This document shows, piece after piece, positions 44,143 through 52,265 of a stretch of DNA of 64,000 nucleotides (position 1 is its first letter; each line of letters begins with the position of its first letter). This DNA is from Candidatus Chloroploca sp. Khr17. Its GTDB lineage: Bacteria; Chloroflexota; Chloroflexia; Chloroflexales; Chloroflexaceae. The notes under the pieces were generated by a model, which was not told where the DNA came from, searched no databases, and saw nothing but the letters and a program-made list of their open reading frames with translations. The stretch covers positions 78,236-142,235 of the forward strand of contig NZ_RYFF01000011.1 in the NCBI RefSeq assembly GCF_004138165.1, in the 5' to 3' direction. Made by a program: the position numbers and the translations under genes.

Positions 44143-45836
44143 GCACGCCACGCCTGTTCTTACGCCTGCTCGTGCTGATCGCGCCGTATCGAGGCTGGTT
44201 CGCGCTTGCGGTCTTGCTCGGCTTTGCGACGGTGGGCAGCAGCATCGGCCTGATTGCAACGTCATCCTACCTGATCGCCAGTGCCGCCCTGATGCCCTCG
44301 ATTGCCGTCTTGAGTCTGCCGATCGTCGGTGTCCGCTTCTTTGGCATTGCGCGGGCGCTCTTGCGGTATACCGAGCGTTATACGGCGCATACGGCTACCT
44401 TCCGGCTGCTCGCAGGGATGCGAGGCTGGTTTTATGAGGCGGTCGAACCGCTGGCCCCTGCCGGTCTAGTTGACCAGCGCGGGGGCGACCTGCTCGCACG
44501 AGCCGTCGGTGATGTGGAAACGCTCGAACAATTCTACCTGCGCGTGCTCGCGCCACCCCTCGTCGCGCTGCTCGCCGGCCTGCTCGCCTGCGGACTGATG
44601 CTCGCCTTTGACCTGCGGCTGGCGCTCGCCCTGTTGTTGCTGCTTGCCCTGGCAGGCCTCGCCGTGCCGCTGCTCGTCCGCGCTCTGAGTCGGCGCCCTG
44701 CCGGGGCAAGCATCGCCTACCGCGCCAAGCTCTCGACCAACCTGGTCGAAGGCTTGCAGGCGCTTGACGACCTGCTGGCGCTCGGGCGCGAGGATCTGCT
44801 CTTGGCACGGGTGCGCGAAGATAGCCACCGCCTGACGCAGGCCCAAGAACGTCTGGCGGCGGTGCGCGGCCTCGGCAACGGTCTCGTGCTTTTGCTGAGC
44901 CACCTCGCTGCGGTTGCTATGCTCCTCATCGCCATCCCCTTAGTGCACAACGGCGAGCTCGACGGGGTCTACCTGGCCTTGCTTGCGCTGACCGCCCTGG
45001 CCTCATTTGAAGCCGTGACCCCACTCGCGGTCGCGTTGCAGAGCCTCGAAACGAGTCTGGCGGCGGCACGCCGGATCTTTGCCCTCACCGACACCCCAGC
45101 GCAGATCAGCCACGAACCGGTCACTTCACCAGAACCGCAAGATAACAGTCTCGAACTGCGCAACGTCAGCTTCAGCTATCCCGGCCAGTCCCAGAACGTC
45201 CTGGAGAACCTGAGTTTGCGCATCGAGCCGGGGCAGCAACTGGCCCTAATCGGCCCAAGCGGGGTAGGCAAAAGCACCCTGGTGCAGTTGATTTTGCGCT
45301 TCTGGGAAGGATGGAGCGGCGAGATCCTACTTGGCGGTGTTCCGCTCCAGGCGTATCGCGCCGAAGACGTACGGCAGATGATCGGCGTGGTTGCCCAGCA
45401 CACACACCTCTTCAACGGCACCATCGCCGACAACCTGCGCATCGCCCGCCCAATGGCAAGCCAGGCCGAACTGGACGAAGCGTGTCGGCGCGCCCACCTG
45501 AGCGACCTGATCAACCGGCTACCAAACGGCTACGACACCTGGATCGGCGAACAGGGCATGAAACTCAGCGGCGGCGAACGTCAGCGACTCGCCATCGCCC
45601 GCGCCCTGCTGAAAGACGCCCCGATTCTCATCCTGGACGAACCAACGGCTCATCTCGACCAGGCCACCGCCAGCGACGTCGTCGCCGCACTCGAAGAACT
45701 ACGCCAGGGGCGCACCACGCTCACAATCACCCACCGCCACGAACACCTTGCCAGCGTTGAGCGGATTGTGGAGCTATATCAAGCCCGCTGCGGAAACGAT
45801 GCGGATCATCCCACGACGAAAGGCGCCGAGTCATAA
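44139..45836 (+). CDS. cydC: Thiol reductant ABC exporter subunit CydC
   Basis: 565 residues: six membrane helices (about 10-300) and an ATPase domain with GPSGVGKST, LSGGERQRLAIARALL and LILDEPTAHLD. It pairs with CydD as a heterodimeric exporter. The gene closes the cydABDC operon; the start is coupled to the cydD stop. The ending includes the H-loop ITHRHEH. Confidence 0.95.
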   Translation: MSTPRLFLRLLVLIAPYRGWFALAVLLGFATVGSSIGLIATSSYLIASAALMPSIAVLSLPIVGVRFFGIARALLRYTERYTAHTATFRLLAGMRGWFYEAVEPLAPAGLVDQRGGDLLARAVGDVETLEQFYLRVLAPPLVALLAGLLACGLMLAFDLRLALALLLLLALAGLAVPLLVRALSRRPAGASIAYRAKLSTNLVEGLQALDDLLALGREDLLLARVREDSHRLTQAQERLAAVRGLGNGLVLLLSHLAAVAMLLIAIPLVHNGELDGVYLALLALTALASFEAVTPLAVALQSLETSLAAARRIFALTDTPAQISHEPVTSPEPQDNSLELRNVSFSYPGQSQNVLENLSLRIEPGQQLALIGPSGVGKSTLVQLILRFWEGWSGEILLGGVPLQAYRAEDVRQMIGVVAQHTHLFNGTIADNLRIARPMASQAELDEACRRAHLSDLINRLPNGYDTWIGEQGMKLSGGERQRLAIARALLKDAPILILDEPTAHLDQATASDVVAALEELRQGRTTLTITHRHEHLASVERIVELYQARCGNDADHPTTKGAES

Positions 45837-45952
45837 GCGAACCGCATCTATAGCTGCCAGCCGCTAATCCGGCTGCACCGCCGTATCCGCTATGCCCTGT
45901 GATACAATAACGATGTCTGTGAATGCTGCGCATGGAAGGAGCGACTGACGTC

Positions 45953-46393
45953 ATGCGGGTCTATCTTGACAATTGTAGCCTCCAGCGGCCACTTGACGAT
46001 AAATCCCAGGTGCGGATTGCCTTGGAAGCGGAGGCGATGCTTGGGATTATGGCGTTACATCAACAAGGAGTACTCGAAATCGTCCATTCAGATGCGTTAC
46101 GCTTTGAAATAGATCGGACACCAGACCTGCAACGGAAAGTATTCGCCGCAGAACTTCTGAAGGACGCAGCGGCGTATGTTGCCTTTTCTCCGCAGATTGT
46201 GGCACGAGCGAAGGAACTTGAGCAAGAAGGAATTAAGCCGTTAGACGCGTTGCATGTCGCTTGTGCTGAACACGGAAATGTGTACTGTTTTTGTACCTGT
46301 GATGACCGACTCATGAAGCGCTTGAAGGTGATTGCATCAATAACCATAGCGATCGTAACGCCGTTGGAGTTGATTCAGGAGGTGCTCCCGTGA
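45953..46393 (+). CDS. PIN-domain protein, probable VapC-like toxin
   Basis: 146 residues. The first acid is in RVYLDNCSLQRPLDD, and later acids in GIKPLDALHVACAE and CTCDDRLM match the PIN nuclease site. Toxins of this family cut RNA. The start at 45953 has GGAAGGAG upstream at a slightly long distance; an ATG at 45932 is also possible. Its stop overlaps the next gene (GTGA). Confidence 0.8.
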   Translation: MRVYLDNCSLQRPLDDKSQVRIALEAEAMLGIMALHQQGVLEIVHSDALRFEIDRTPDLQRKVFAAELLKDAAAYVAFSPQIVARAKELEQEGIKPLDALHVACAEHGNVYCFCTCDDRLMKRLKVIASITIAIVTPLELIQEVLP

Positions 46394-46617
46394 GCAGCAT
46401 ACAACCGTTACCGCTGGCTGAGTTGAATACGTGGGCACTACGCGTGCTTATTCAAGAAATGGGTGTGGTAAACACGGCGCGTTTCATTCATCAATATACG
46501 CACGGCTTTGGGGACTATACCCAAGAGCGAGAACAGCTTTTCACCGATCTTACCATTGATGATATTGTTGCCGCCGTAGAGCGCGACACGAAGAGTGGCG
46601 ACGATAAAAAAGAATGA
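46390..46617 (+). CDS. Small conserved partner of the PIN protein
   Basis: 75 residues, acidic, starting GTG within the PIN stop. It reads LAELNTWALRVLIQEMGVV and later DLTIDDIVAAVERD. Short proteins like this often sit beside PIN genes in cyanobacteria and Chloroflexota. Antitoxin function is inferred from position; no DNA-binding motif is clear. Confidence 0.65.
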   Translation: MSSIQPLPLAELNTWALRVLIQEMGVVNTARFIHQYTHGFGDYTQEREQLFTDLTIDDIVAAVERDTKSGDDKKE

Positions 46618-46754
46618 AAACTGATCGATATGGTAACCAGAGTAGTGTATGCATAAAAGATACTATATTTAGAAGCTTTCTTGGCGCTGATCTGTCTGTA
46701 CTGTGAAATGCTACGGCCCAACAGCGCCTTACACACAGACGCCGCTGGCGCGGC

Positions 46755-47138
46755 CCTGAGCTGGACGCGACTTTTGAAGGCGGTACTATCATATCAGCCG
46801 GAACTGGAACTGGTGGGGCAAGCCTGGAACTCATCAAGCGTAGCCTAAACGAGACGAAGGATTACCTCGGTATCAACCCTGACATCCCATGGACTGGAAA
46901 ACTATATCAGATCGCCAATCGGCTCGCTCATCTCTACTTGGTTCGCAAATTGAACCAACGAGATGCGTACCTGGTTTTTCTGTATTTTACGGGTGACTCA
47001 GATGTTGATGGTCCTCAAACCATAGATGAGTGGAAAGCTGCCCTGACGGTTGCAAAGGGCGTACTTGGATTGCCGAAGCGTCATCGTTTGGCTAGGTATG
47101 TTGCAGATGTGTTCATTGACGTCTCTGAACTAACATGA
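46755..47138 (+). pseudogene. Frameshifted remnant of a conserved hypothetical gene
   Basis: The frame reading LDATFEGGTIISAGTGTGG (from about 46755) continues to about 46860, where the match moves to the next frame: DYLGINPDIPWTGKLYQIAN, then NRLAHLYLVRKL and DAYLVFLYFTGD up to the stop at 47136-47138. Only a 66-residue piece is open from a TTG at 46938. The joined pieces resemble a family of uncharacterised proteins. It lies directly before a candidate attC site and looks like a decayed cassette. Confidence 0.55.
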
Positions 47139-47147
47139 CATGACGCG

Positions 47148-47246
47148 GCCCAACCTGTACCTGAAACGAACTGCTTCCTGTTCACGCCTTTTGTCGCTGG
47201 CAAAAGGCGTGAACAGGAAGCAGTTTGCTGAGGTGCGGCGTTGGGC
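47148..47246. other. Candidate integron attC site
   Basis: GCCCAAC (RYYYAAC box) at 47148 and GTTGGGC (GTTRRRY box) at 47240 bound a 99-base inverted repeat with a second perfect pair of 25-base arms (47169-47193 and 47201-47225). This is the layout of an attC recombination site. It separates the remnant gene from the YefM/YoeB pair. No integrase gene is seen. The following 47250-47550 holds no gene. Confidence 0.55.
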
Positions 47247-47550
47247 CGCCTAGCAAAAAATCATTTGATAAAAGCCCTTGACATTAACACGAAATAGGAT
47301 GAAATATGATTCAGCATGTATGTTTCGCTTGTTCTGGCAGTACTGCTGTGCTACCATTACCAAAGTACAGAACTGTCAGGCATTAACTCGAGGTTCAACT
47401 TTGTTGCGAAACATTGCGAGCCAATCTTGCCCGAGAAAATCTGTCTACTGAAGTGATTGAAGACGATATTCGTACTGTTGACATTGCCTTGTTCATTATT
47501 GTACAGTATATGTGTACATATAAATATAAACGCGAGCTCGGAGGTCTGGT

Positions 47551-47838
47551 ATGACTATCCAAACCACCTATACCCAAGCACGAGCGCAACTTGCCGCGCT
47601 GCTTGACCAGGTAACGCAAGACCGTGAGATTGTCATTATCCAACGTCGTGGAAGCGACGACGTTGCCCTTATCGCCGCAGATGAACTCGTAGGCTTACTC
47701 GAAACGGTACAGTTGCTGCGCTCGCCTGCCAATGCCGAACGCCTCCTCACTACCTTAAACCGCGTCCGCCAACGAGTTGGAACCGCACAATCACTTGAGC
47801 AACTTCGCCACGAGGTTCAACTCGATGCCGAAGGATAA
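47551..47838 (+). CDS. Phd/YefM-family antitoxin
   Basis: 95 residues. TYTQARAQLAALLDQV and EIVIIQRRGSDDVALIAADEL are the YefM signature; the rest is the toxin-wrapping tail. It neutralises the toxin encoded by the overlapping next gene and represses its own operon. GGAGG lies 6 bases before the ATG. Confidence 0.9.
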   Translation: MTIQTTYTQARAQLAALLDQVTQDREIVIIQRRGSDDVALIAADELVGLLETVQLLRSPANAERLLTTLNRVRQRVGTAQSLEQLRHEVQLDAEG

Positions 47839-48127
47839 ACAACAAGCTCAGCCGGGGAACCAACGGGATCGGGATGCGGTCTTTCAGGCGGAGTTTCGCG
47901 AAGATATACGCTACTGGGTCGAAACGGATAGACGAACCGCCCTCAGAATTTTCACACTGATCGAGGCGGTACTTCGTGACCCTTTCGATGGAATCGGCAA
48001 ACCAGAACCACTGAAATACTTAGGTGCAGGCGTTTGGTCGCGACGTATTACCCAGGAACATCGTCTTGTCTATGTCGTAAGTGATGACCGAATCGACTTT
48101 GTTCAAGCACGTTATCACTACTCATAG
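47825..48127 (+). CDS. yoeB: Txe/YoeB-family toxin
   Basis: 100 residues. FREDIRYWVETDRRTALRIF, the glycine-rich DPFDGIGKPEPLKYLGAGVW, SRRITQEHRLVYVV and the final ARYHY match YoeB, a ribosome-dependent mRNA endonuclease, including the catalytic Glu, Arg and His. The ATG at 47825 lies inside the antitoxin 3' end, giving a 14-base overlap. Confidence 0.92.
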   Translation: MPKDKQQAQPGNQRDRDAVFQAEFREDIRYWVETDRRTALRIFTLIEAVLRDPFDGIGKPEPLKYLGAGVWSRRITQEHRLVYVVSDDRIDFVQARYHYS

Positions 48128-48296
48128 CCATATATCCCGAGCAACGAAGACAAAAAGTAGACGGCGTCGTATCACGAGAAGCGTGATACGCTTGTCAATA
48201 TAAGGGTATCACTCGCTCAGAAAAACAGAAGAGGCACGCAGAACATGCCGCCTCGCTGCACCATGGCGTCAACGAAACCCACATCCAGTGTCGGCA

Positions 48297-49514
48297 TTAC
48301 GCCTCGGGCTGAGGATGAGGCACCGGCCCCCCCAGTGGGCGCAGATGAAACACCCCAAGCCCTGCGAGACAGCACGTCGCCATAACTGCGGCCATCGGCA
48401 CGGCGGTGCCATTGTGCAACACCCCGACCAGCGTACCGGCGAGCGCCCCGATGCTAAACTGCAACATACCAAGCAACGCCGCCGCACTGCCCGCTACCCG
48501 TCCGTGGGGGGCCATTGCTTCGGCGGCGGCATTGGGGGCCACGAGACCATAGCCCGCAATGCAGACAAAGAGGAACGGCAACAAGCCCAAAAGGCCTCCA
48601 AAGCCCGTCGCGGCAACCGCAACAAGCATCACGCCCGAGGTGGCAATGACGGCCAGGGCGACACTGAGGATCGTGGTGCTGGTGAACGAGCGCAAGAGCC
48701 GACGATTGAACTGTGAAGCCGCAATCAGACCAGCGGCATTTGCCCCAAAGATCCAACCGTACAACTGGGGCGACACACCAAAGAGCTCAATGAAGACAAA
48801 GGGCGACCCGGAAATATAGGCAAACATGCCCGCCGAAATAAACCCACCGGTCAGGGCGTAACTGAGAAAATGCCGATCGCGCAGCAACAGACCATAGACG
48901 CGCAGCACAGCCGCAAAGCCATCCTGATTGCGTCGCTCACGGGGCAGTGACTCGTGGAGGGCAAAGAGCACCAGCGCCACACAGATCATGCCAAAGACGG
49001 TCAGCACCCAAAAGACCGCGCGCCAGCCAAAATGAACGATGAGTTGCCCACCAAGCACCGGCGCCGTAATGGGGGCAAGGCCCATCACCAACATCAAGAG
49101 CGAATACATCCGCGCTGAGTCCTGGGCATCGAAACGATCGCGCACAATCGAGCGCGCGATGACAACCCCGGCACACCCACCAAGCGCCTGCAGCAGACGC
49201 AACCAGACCAGGCTGCCGAGCGTCGGCGCCAGCGCACACCCCACCGAAGCAAGTGTATAAATGATCGCCCCAACGAGCAACGGCTTGCGGCGACCAAAAC
49301 GATCCGAAAGCGGCCCATAGACAATCTGCCCAAAGGCCAACCCCAGAAAAAAGACCGTCAGCGTCAACTGAGCCGCTGCCGTATCGGTGCCAAACTCGGC
49401 CCCGATCGCAGGCAACCCTGGCAAATACATATCAATCGAAAGCGGTCCAAACGCCGACAAAATACCAAGCACCAGGGCAAGTCGCCCGACCGATGAGGGA
49501 GGGTAGGTTTTCAT
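48297..49514 (-). CDS. Bcr/CflA-family multidrug efflux MFS transporter
   Basis: 405 residues with 12 membrane helices. The opening PLSIDMYLPGLPAI, the loop GPLSDRFGRRKPLLVG and RIVRDRF-type segments (IARSIVRDRF) are Bcr/CflA signatures. It exports drugs by proton antiport. The ATG at 49514 is the family start; the frame continues upstream through hairpins. The gap 48128-48296 holds a short GTATCACG hairpin near 48171-48187 and no gene. Confidence 0.92.
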   Translation of the reverse strand: MKTYPPSSVGRLALVLGILSAFGPLSIDMYLPGLPAIGAEFGTDTAAAQLTLTVFFLGLAFGQIVYGPLSDRFGRRKPLLVGAIIYTLASVGCALAPTLGSLVWLRLLQALGGCAGVVIARSIVRDRFDAQDSARMYSLLMLVMGLAPITAPVLGGQLIVHFGWRAVFWVLTVFGMICVALVLFALHESLPRERRNQDGFAAVLRVYGLLLRDRHFLSYALTGGFISAGMFAYISGSPFVFIELFGVSPQLYGWIFGANAAGLIAASQFNRRLLRSFTSTTILSVALAVIATSGVMLVAVAATGFGGLLGLLPFLFVCIAGYGLVAPNAAAEAMAPHGRVAGSAAALLGMLQFSIGALAGTLVGVLHNGTAVPMAAVMATCCLAGLGVFHLRPLGGPVPHPQPEA

Positions 49515-49523
49515 AGGTTCTAT

Positions 49524-49646
49524 AGTACCACGGGAGGGCAGGGCTAGCGCCCTGCCTCCCGTGGTACTTCTGGCGTAAGATGCCAGCTTTGCTGGCATCT
49601 TACACCAGAAGCACCGGTTTTGCTAAGGGCTATGCCCTTAGCAAAA
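49524..49646. repeat. Three consecutive long hairpins in a divergent intergenic region
   Basis: Hairpin 1 is 49524-49568 (about 20-bp arms, one bulged base), hairpin 2 is 49567-49611 (21-bp arms, one mismatch, apex GCCAGC-TTT-GCTGGC), hairpin 3 is 49618-49646 (13-bp perfect arms, loop TAT). They lie between the start of the leftward exporter and the rightward thrS leader, so they terminate neither gene. Confidence 0.75.
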
Positions 49647-49694
49647 GCTTGACGCAACAAAAACAGAGCGGTACAATACGGCAAGATTATCGAA

Positions 49695-49945
49695 AGCAGT
49701 GACGAGGACGAGTACCTCGTAGCCTGGTTGCCAGGGAGGGTGCGTCAGAGACTGGAAGCGCACCTCAATCAGCACGAGTGAAAACCACCTCTGAGCGGCC
49801 TCCTCAACGCGCTACGCAAGTATGGAGGCACGGTTTGCGCCCGTTAACGCGCCGGAAGGATGCCTGGCTGCGCGTGCAGTCGTGCATCGAAGTTGGGTGG
49901 AACCACGAAGCAACCTTCGTCCCATAGTGGAACGAAGGTTTTTTG
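49695..49945 (+). promoter_or_regulatory. T-box riboswitch upstream of thrS
   Basis: The leader holds the T-box core GGGTGGAACCACG at 49895-49907, followed by an intrinsic terminator with arms AACCTTCGT / ACGAAGGTT (49912-49940) and a T-run. A 5' stem region begins near 49695 and includes an ACC triplet at 49714-49716 that could be the threonine specifier. Uncharged tRNA-Thr binding would favour the antiterminator and switch on thrS. The stem I boundaries are approximate. Confidence 0.85.
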
Positions 49946-49971
49946 TCGTCTTTGCAGATGTGAGGTGTGTG

Positions 49972-51744
49972 ATGCCAGTCGATCCAAATAATGATCCGTA
50001 TTACCGTCTTCGCCATTCGCTGGCCCATGTGATGGCCCAGGCCGTGCTTGAGATCTTCCCTGAAGGCAAGGTCGCCATCGGTCCGCCCATTGAGAATGGT
50101 TTTTACTATGACTTCGACCTGCCTCGCGCCCTCAACCCCGATGATCTGAGCACCATCGAAGCCGGGATGCGCCAGATCGTCGCCCGTGATGTGCCCTTTC
50201 TCTTTCGGGAGGTCAGTGCTGATGAGGCCCGCCAACTCTTTCATGACCAACCCTACAAGCTCGAATTGATCGACGGGCTTGCCCAGGGCCTCGATGAGTA
50301 TGGTGAAACGGCCAAAGGCGACACGGTCATCTCGACCTATCGCCAAGATACGTTTGAAGACCTCTGTCGTGGGCCGCATCTCGAGCGAACCGGCCAGATT
50401 GATCCGGCGGGCTTCAAGTTGATGAGCATCGCCGGGGCCTACTGGCGCGGCGATGAGAAGCGCCCCCAGTTGCAACGCATCTATGGCACCGCCTGGAATA
50501 ATCCGGCTGAACTGGAACAGCATCTCTGGCGCATTGAGGAGGCCAAAAAACGTGACCATCGCCGCCTCGGTAAAGAGCTTGATCTCTATAGCATCTCTGA
50601 TGAGGTCGGCGCGGGCCTGATCCTCTGGCACCCCAAGGGGGCCATGGTTCGCGTGATCGCCGAAGATTTCGCCCGCCAGGCCCACCTCAAGGCCGGCTAC
50701 GAGTGGGTCTTCTCGCCCCACATCGGGCGTGCGCACCTCTGGGAGACCTCGGGCCACCTCGAGTTCTACAAAGAGAGCATGTACGCCCCGATGGATATTG
50801 ACGGCGAGGACTACTATGCCAAGCCGATGAACTGTCCTTTCCATATCCAGATCTACCAAACCCACATGCGCTCGTACCGCGACCTGCCGCGGCGCTACGC
50901 CGAGTATGGCACGGTCTACCGCTACGAACTGAGCGGGGCGCTGCACGGCCTCACGCGCGTGCGCGGCTTCACCCAGGACGATGCGCATATCTTCTGTCGG
51001 CCCGACCAGGTCGAGGAGGAGATCGGGCGTGCGCTCGAGTTCTCGCTCTATGTGCTGCGCGCCTTCGGCCTAAGTGACTTCACGGCCTACCTCTCGACCC
51101 GCCCCGAGAAGTACGTTGGTGCGCCTGAAGACTGGGAACGGGCCACTGCCGCGCTCGAGCGCGCCGTTCAGACCCATAACCTACCCTACCAGGTTGATGA
51201 GGGCGGCGGTGCCTTCTACGGCCCGAAGATCGACCTCAAAGTCTACGATGCGCTGGGACGCGAGTGGCAGTTGAGCACCATCCAGTTCGACTTTAACCTG
51301 CCCGAACGCTTTGGGCTCGAGTACATCGGTGAGGACAACCAACCCCACCGGCCCTACATGGTACACCGCGCCCTGATGGGCAGCATGGAGCGCTTCTTCG
51401 GCGTCCTGATCGAACACTACGCCGGCGCCTTCCCGCTCTGGCTTGCACCAGTACAGGCCGTACTGATTCCGATCACCGACGCCCAGATCGCCTATGCGGA
51501 AAGCGTACAGAAGCGCCTCGTCGAGGCTGATCTACGGGTCGAGGTTGACACAAGTCGCGACCGGATGCAAGGCAAGATTCGGCGTGCCCAGTTGCAGAAG
51601 GTTCCATATATGCTTATAATCGGAAAGAAGGAAGAAGAAGCAGGCACAGTTGCCGTACGCCTGCGGTCGGGCGAAGACCTTGGGGCGATACCAATTGATG
51701 CGTGTCTCGCACGCATGCAAGAGGAGATCGCTAAGCGCATGTAA
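49972..51744 (+). CDS. thrS: Threonine-tRNA ligase (TGS domain absent)
   Basis: 590 residues. The protein begins a few residues before HSLAHVMAQAV, the editing-domain HxxxH, so the N-terminal TGS domain of E. coli ThrRS is missing. The editing Cys/His are in DLCRGPHLERTG. The class II core shows the zinc Cys in MNCPFHIQIY, motif 2 TVYRYELSGALHGLTRVRGF and motif 3 around HRALMGSMERFFGVLIEH; the anticodon-binding domain ends the chain. The ATG at 49972 lies after the T-box terminator with TGAGGTG upstream; upstream frame extensions run through the T-box and are not coding. Confidence 0.96.
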   Translation: MPVDPNNDPYYRLRHSLAHVMAQAVLEIFPEGKVAIGPPIENGFYYDFDLPRALNPDDLSTIEAGMRQIVARDVPFLFREVSADEARQLFHDQPYKLELIDGLAQGLDEYGETAKGDTVISTYRQDTFEDLCRGPHLERTGQIDPAGFKLMSIAGAYWRGDEKRPQLQRIYGTAWNNPAELEQHLWRIEEAKKRDHRRLGKELDLYSISDEVGAGLILWHPKGAMVRVIAEDFARQAHLKAGYEWVFSPHIGRAHLWETSGHLEFYKESMYAPMDIDGEDYYAKPMNCPFHIQIYQTHMRSYRDLPRRYAEYGTVYRYELSGALHGLTRVRGFTQDDAHIFCRPDQVEEEIGRALEFSLYVLRAFGLSDFTAYLSTRPEKYVGAPEDWERATAALERAVQTHNLPYQVDEGGGAFYGPKIDLKVYDALGREWQLSTIQFDFNLPERFGLEYIGEDNQPHRPYMVHRALMGSMERFFGVLIEHYAGAFPLWLAPVQAVLIPITDAQIAYAESVQKRLVEADLRVEVDTSRDRMQGKIRRAQLQKVPYMLIIGKKEEEAGTVAVRLRSGEDLGAIPIDACLARMQEEIAKRM

Positions 51745-51753
51745 AAATTTTAC

Positions 51754-51796
51754 ATCCTGGGACAAAAGCCAGCGACGCTGGCTTTTGTCCCAGGAT
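51754..51796. terminator. Perfect 20-bp-arm hairpin after thrS
   Basis: Arms ATCCTGGGACAAAAGCCAGC and its complement around loop GAC, directly after the thrS stop and a GTAAAAATTTTAC palindrome. It is a likely terminator or 3' stabiliser and has the common GCCAGC/GCTGGC apex. Confidence 0.75.
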
Positions 51797-51825
51797 AGCA
51801 CCCTAGTTAGCGGAATGAGGAGACT

Positions 51826-52263
51826 ATGACCGTAGAGACCGATATGCTCACCGATGCGGCTCTGCGCTTTAGCGAAGCCATCCGCGCTGAACGCGCCAGC
51901 ACCCTTGATGCCCTTGCCAACGAGCGGCAAGCCGCCCTCGCGATCATCCAGGCGCTGCGCAACGAAACAAAACGCCGCACACGGCAATCAACCGGTCGGT
52001 TTGCCTTTGGGCTCGTACTCGGCACAGCGATGGGCAGCGCAGCGATCTATGTGCTGCATCAACGCGCCAGCGAAGAGGTGCGGCTTGGAATTACGGCGCG
52101 CGCCGAGAGCACCGGTGTCTCGCTGCAGGAACGCGTGAAACAGGCGATCGAAGCTGGCAAGCGCGCCGCCGCCAAGCAAGAACAGACTCTCTGGGACGAT
52201 TATCGTCGTCGTATGATCGAACAGGCCAAACCGAAACCACGCCAAGAAGATCCGCTCTTTTAA
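51826..52263 (+). CDS. Hypothetical protein with one membrane helix
   Basis: 145 residues: a helical, charged N-terminal part (about 1-55), one membrane segment (about 60-78) and a charged helical C-terminal part. The layout resembles YtxH-like envelope proteins, without a firm match. GAGGAG precedes the ATG, and cinA starts 3 bases after the stop, so the two are co-transcribed. Confidence 0.75.
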   Translation: MTVETDMLTDAALRFSEAIRAERASTLDALANERQAALAIIQALRNETKRRTRQSTGRFAFGLVLGTAMGSAAIYVLHQRASEEVRLGITARAESTGVSLQERVKQAIEAGKRAAAKQEQTLWDDYRRRMIEQAKPKPRQEDPLF

Positions 52264-52265
52264 CT

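Noticed and set aside
44395..44808. Arg/Ala-rich leftward frame within cydC
   Set aside because: Shadow of the CydC membrane domain.
49822..49971. N-terminal extension of ThrRS
   Set aside because: The region is the T-box antiterminator and terminator, so it is an untranslated leader.
49804..50988. 394-codon open frame antisense to thrS
   Set aside because: It lies opposite the well-conserved ThrRS core and the T-box and has no recognisable domain; long antisense frames are common in GC-rich genes.
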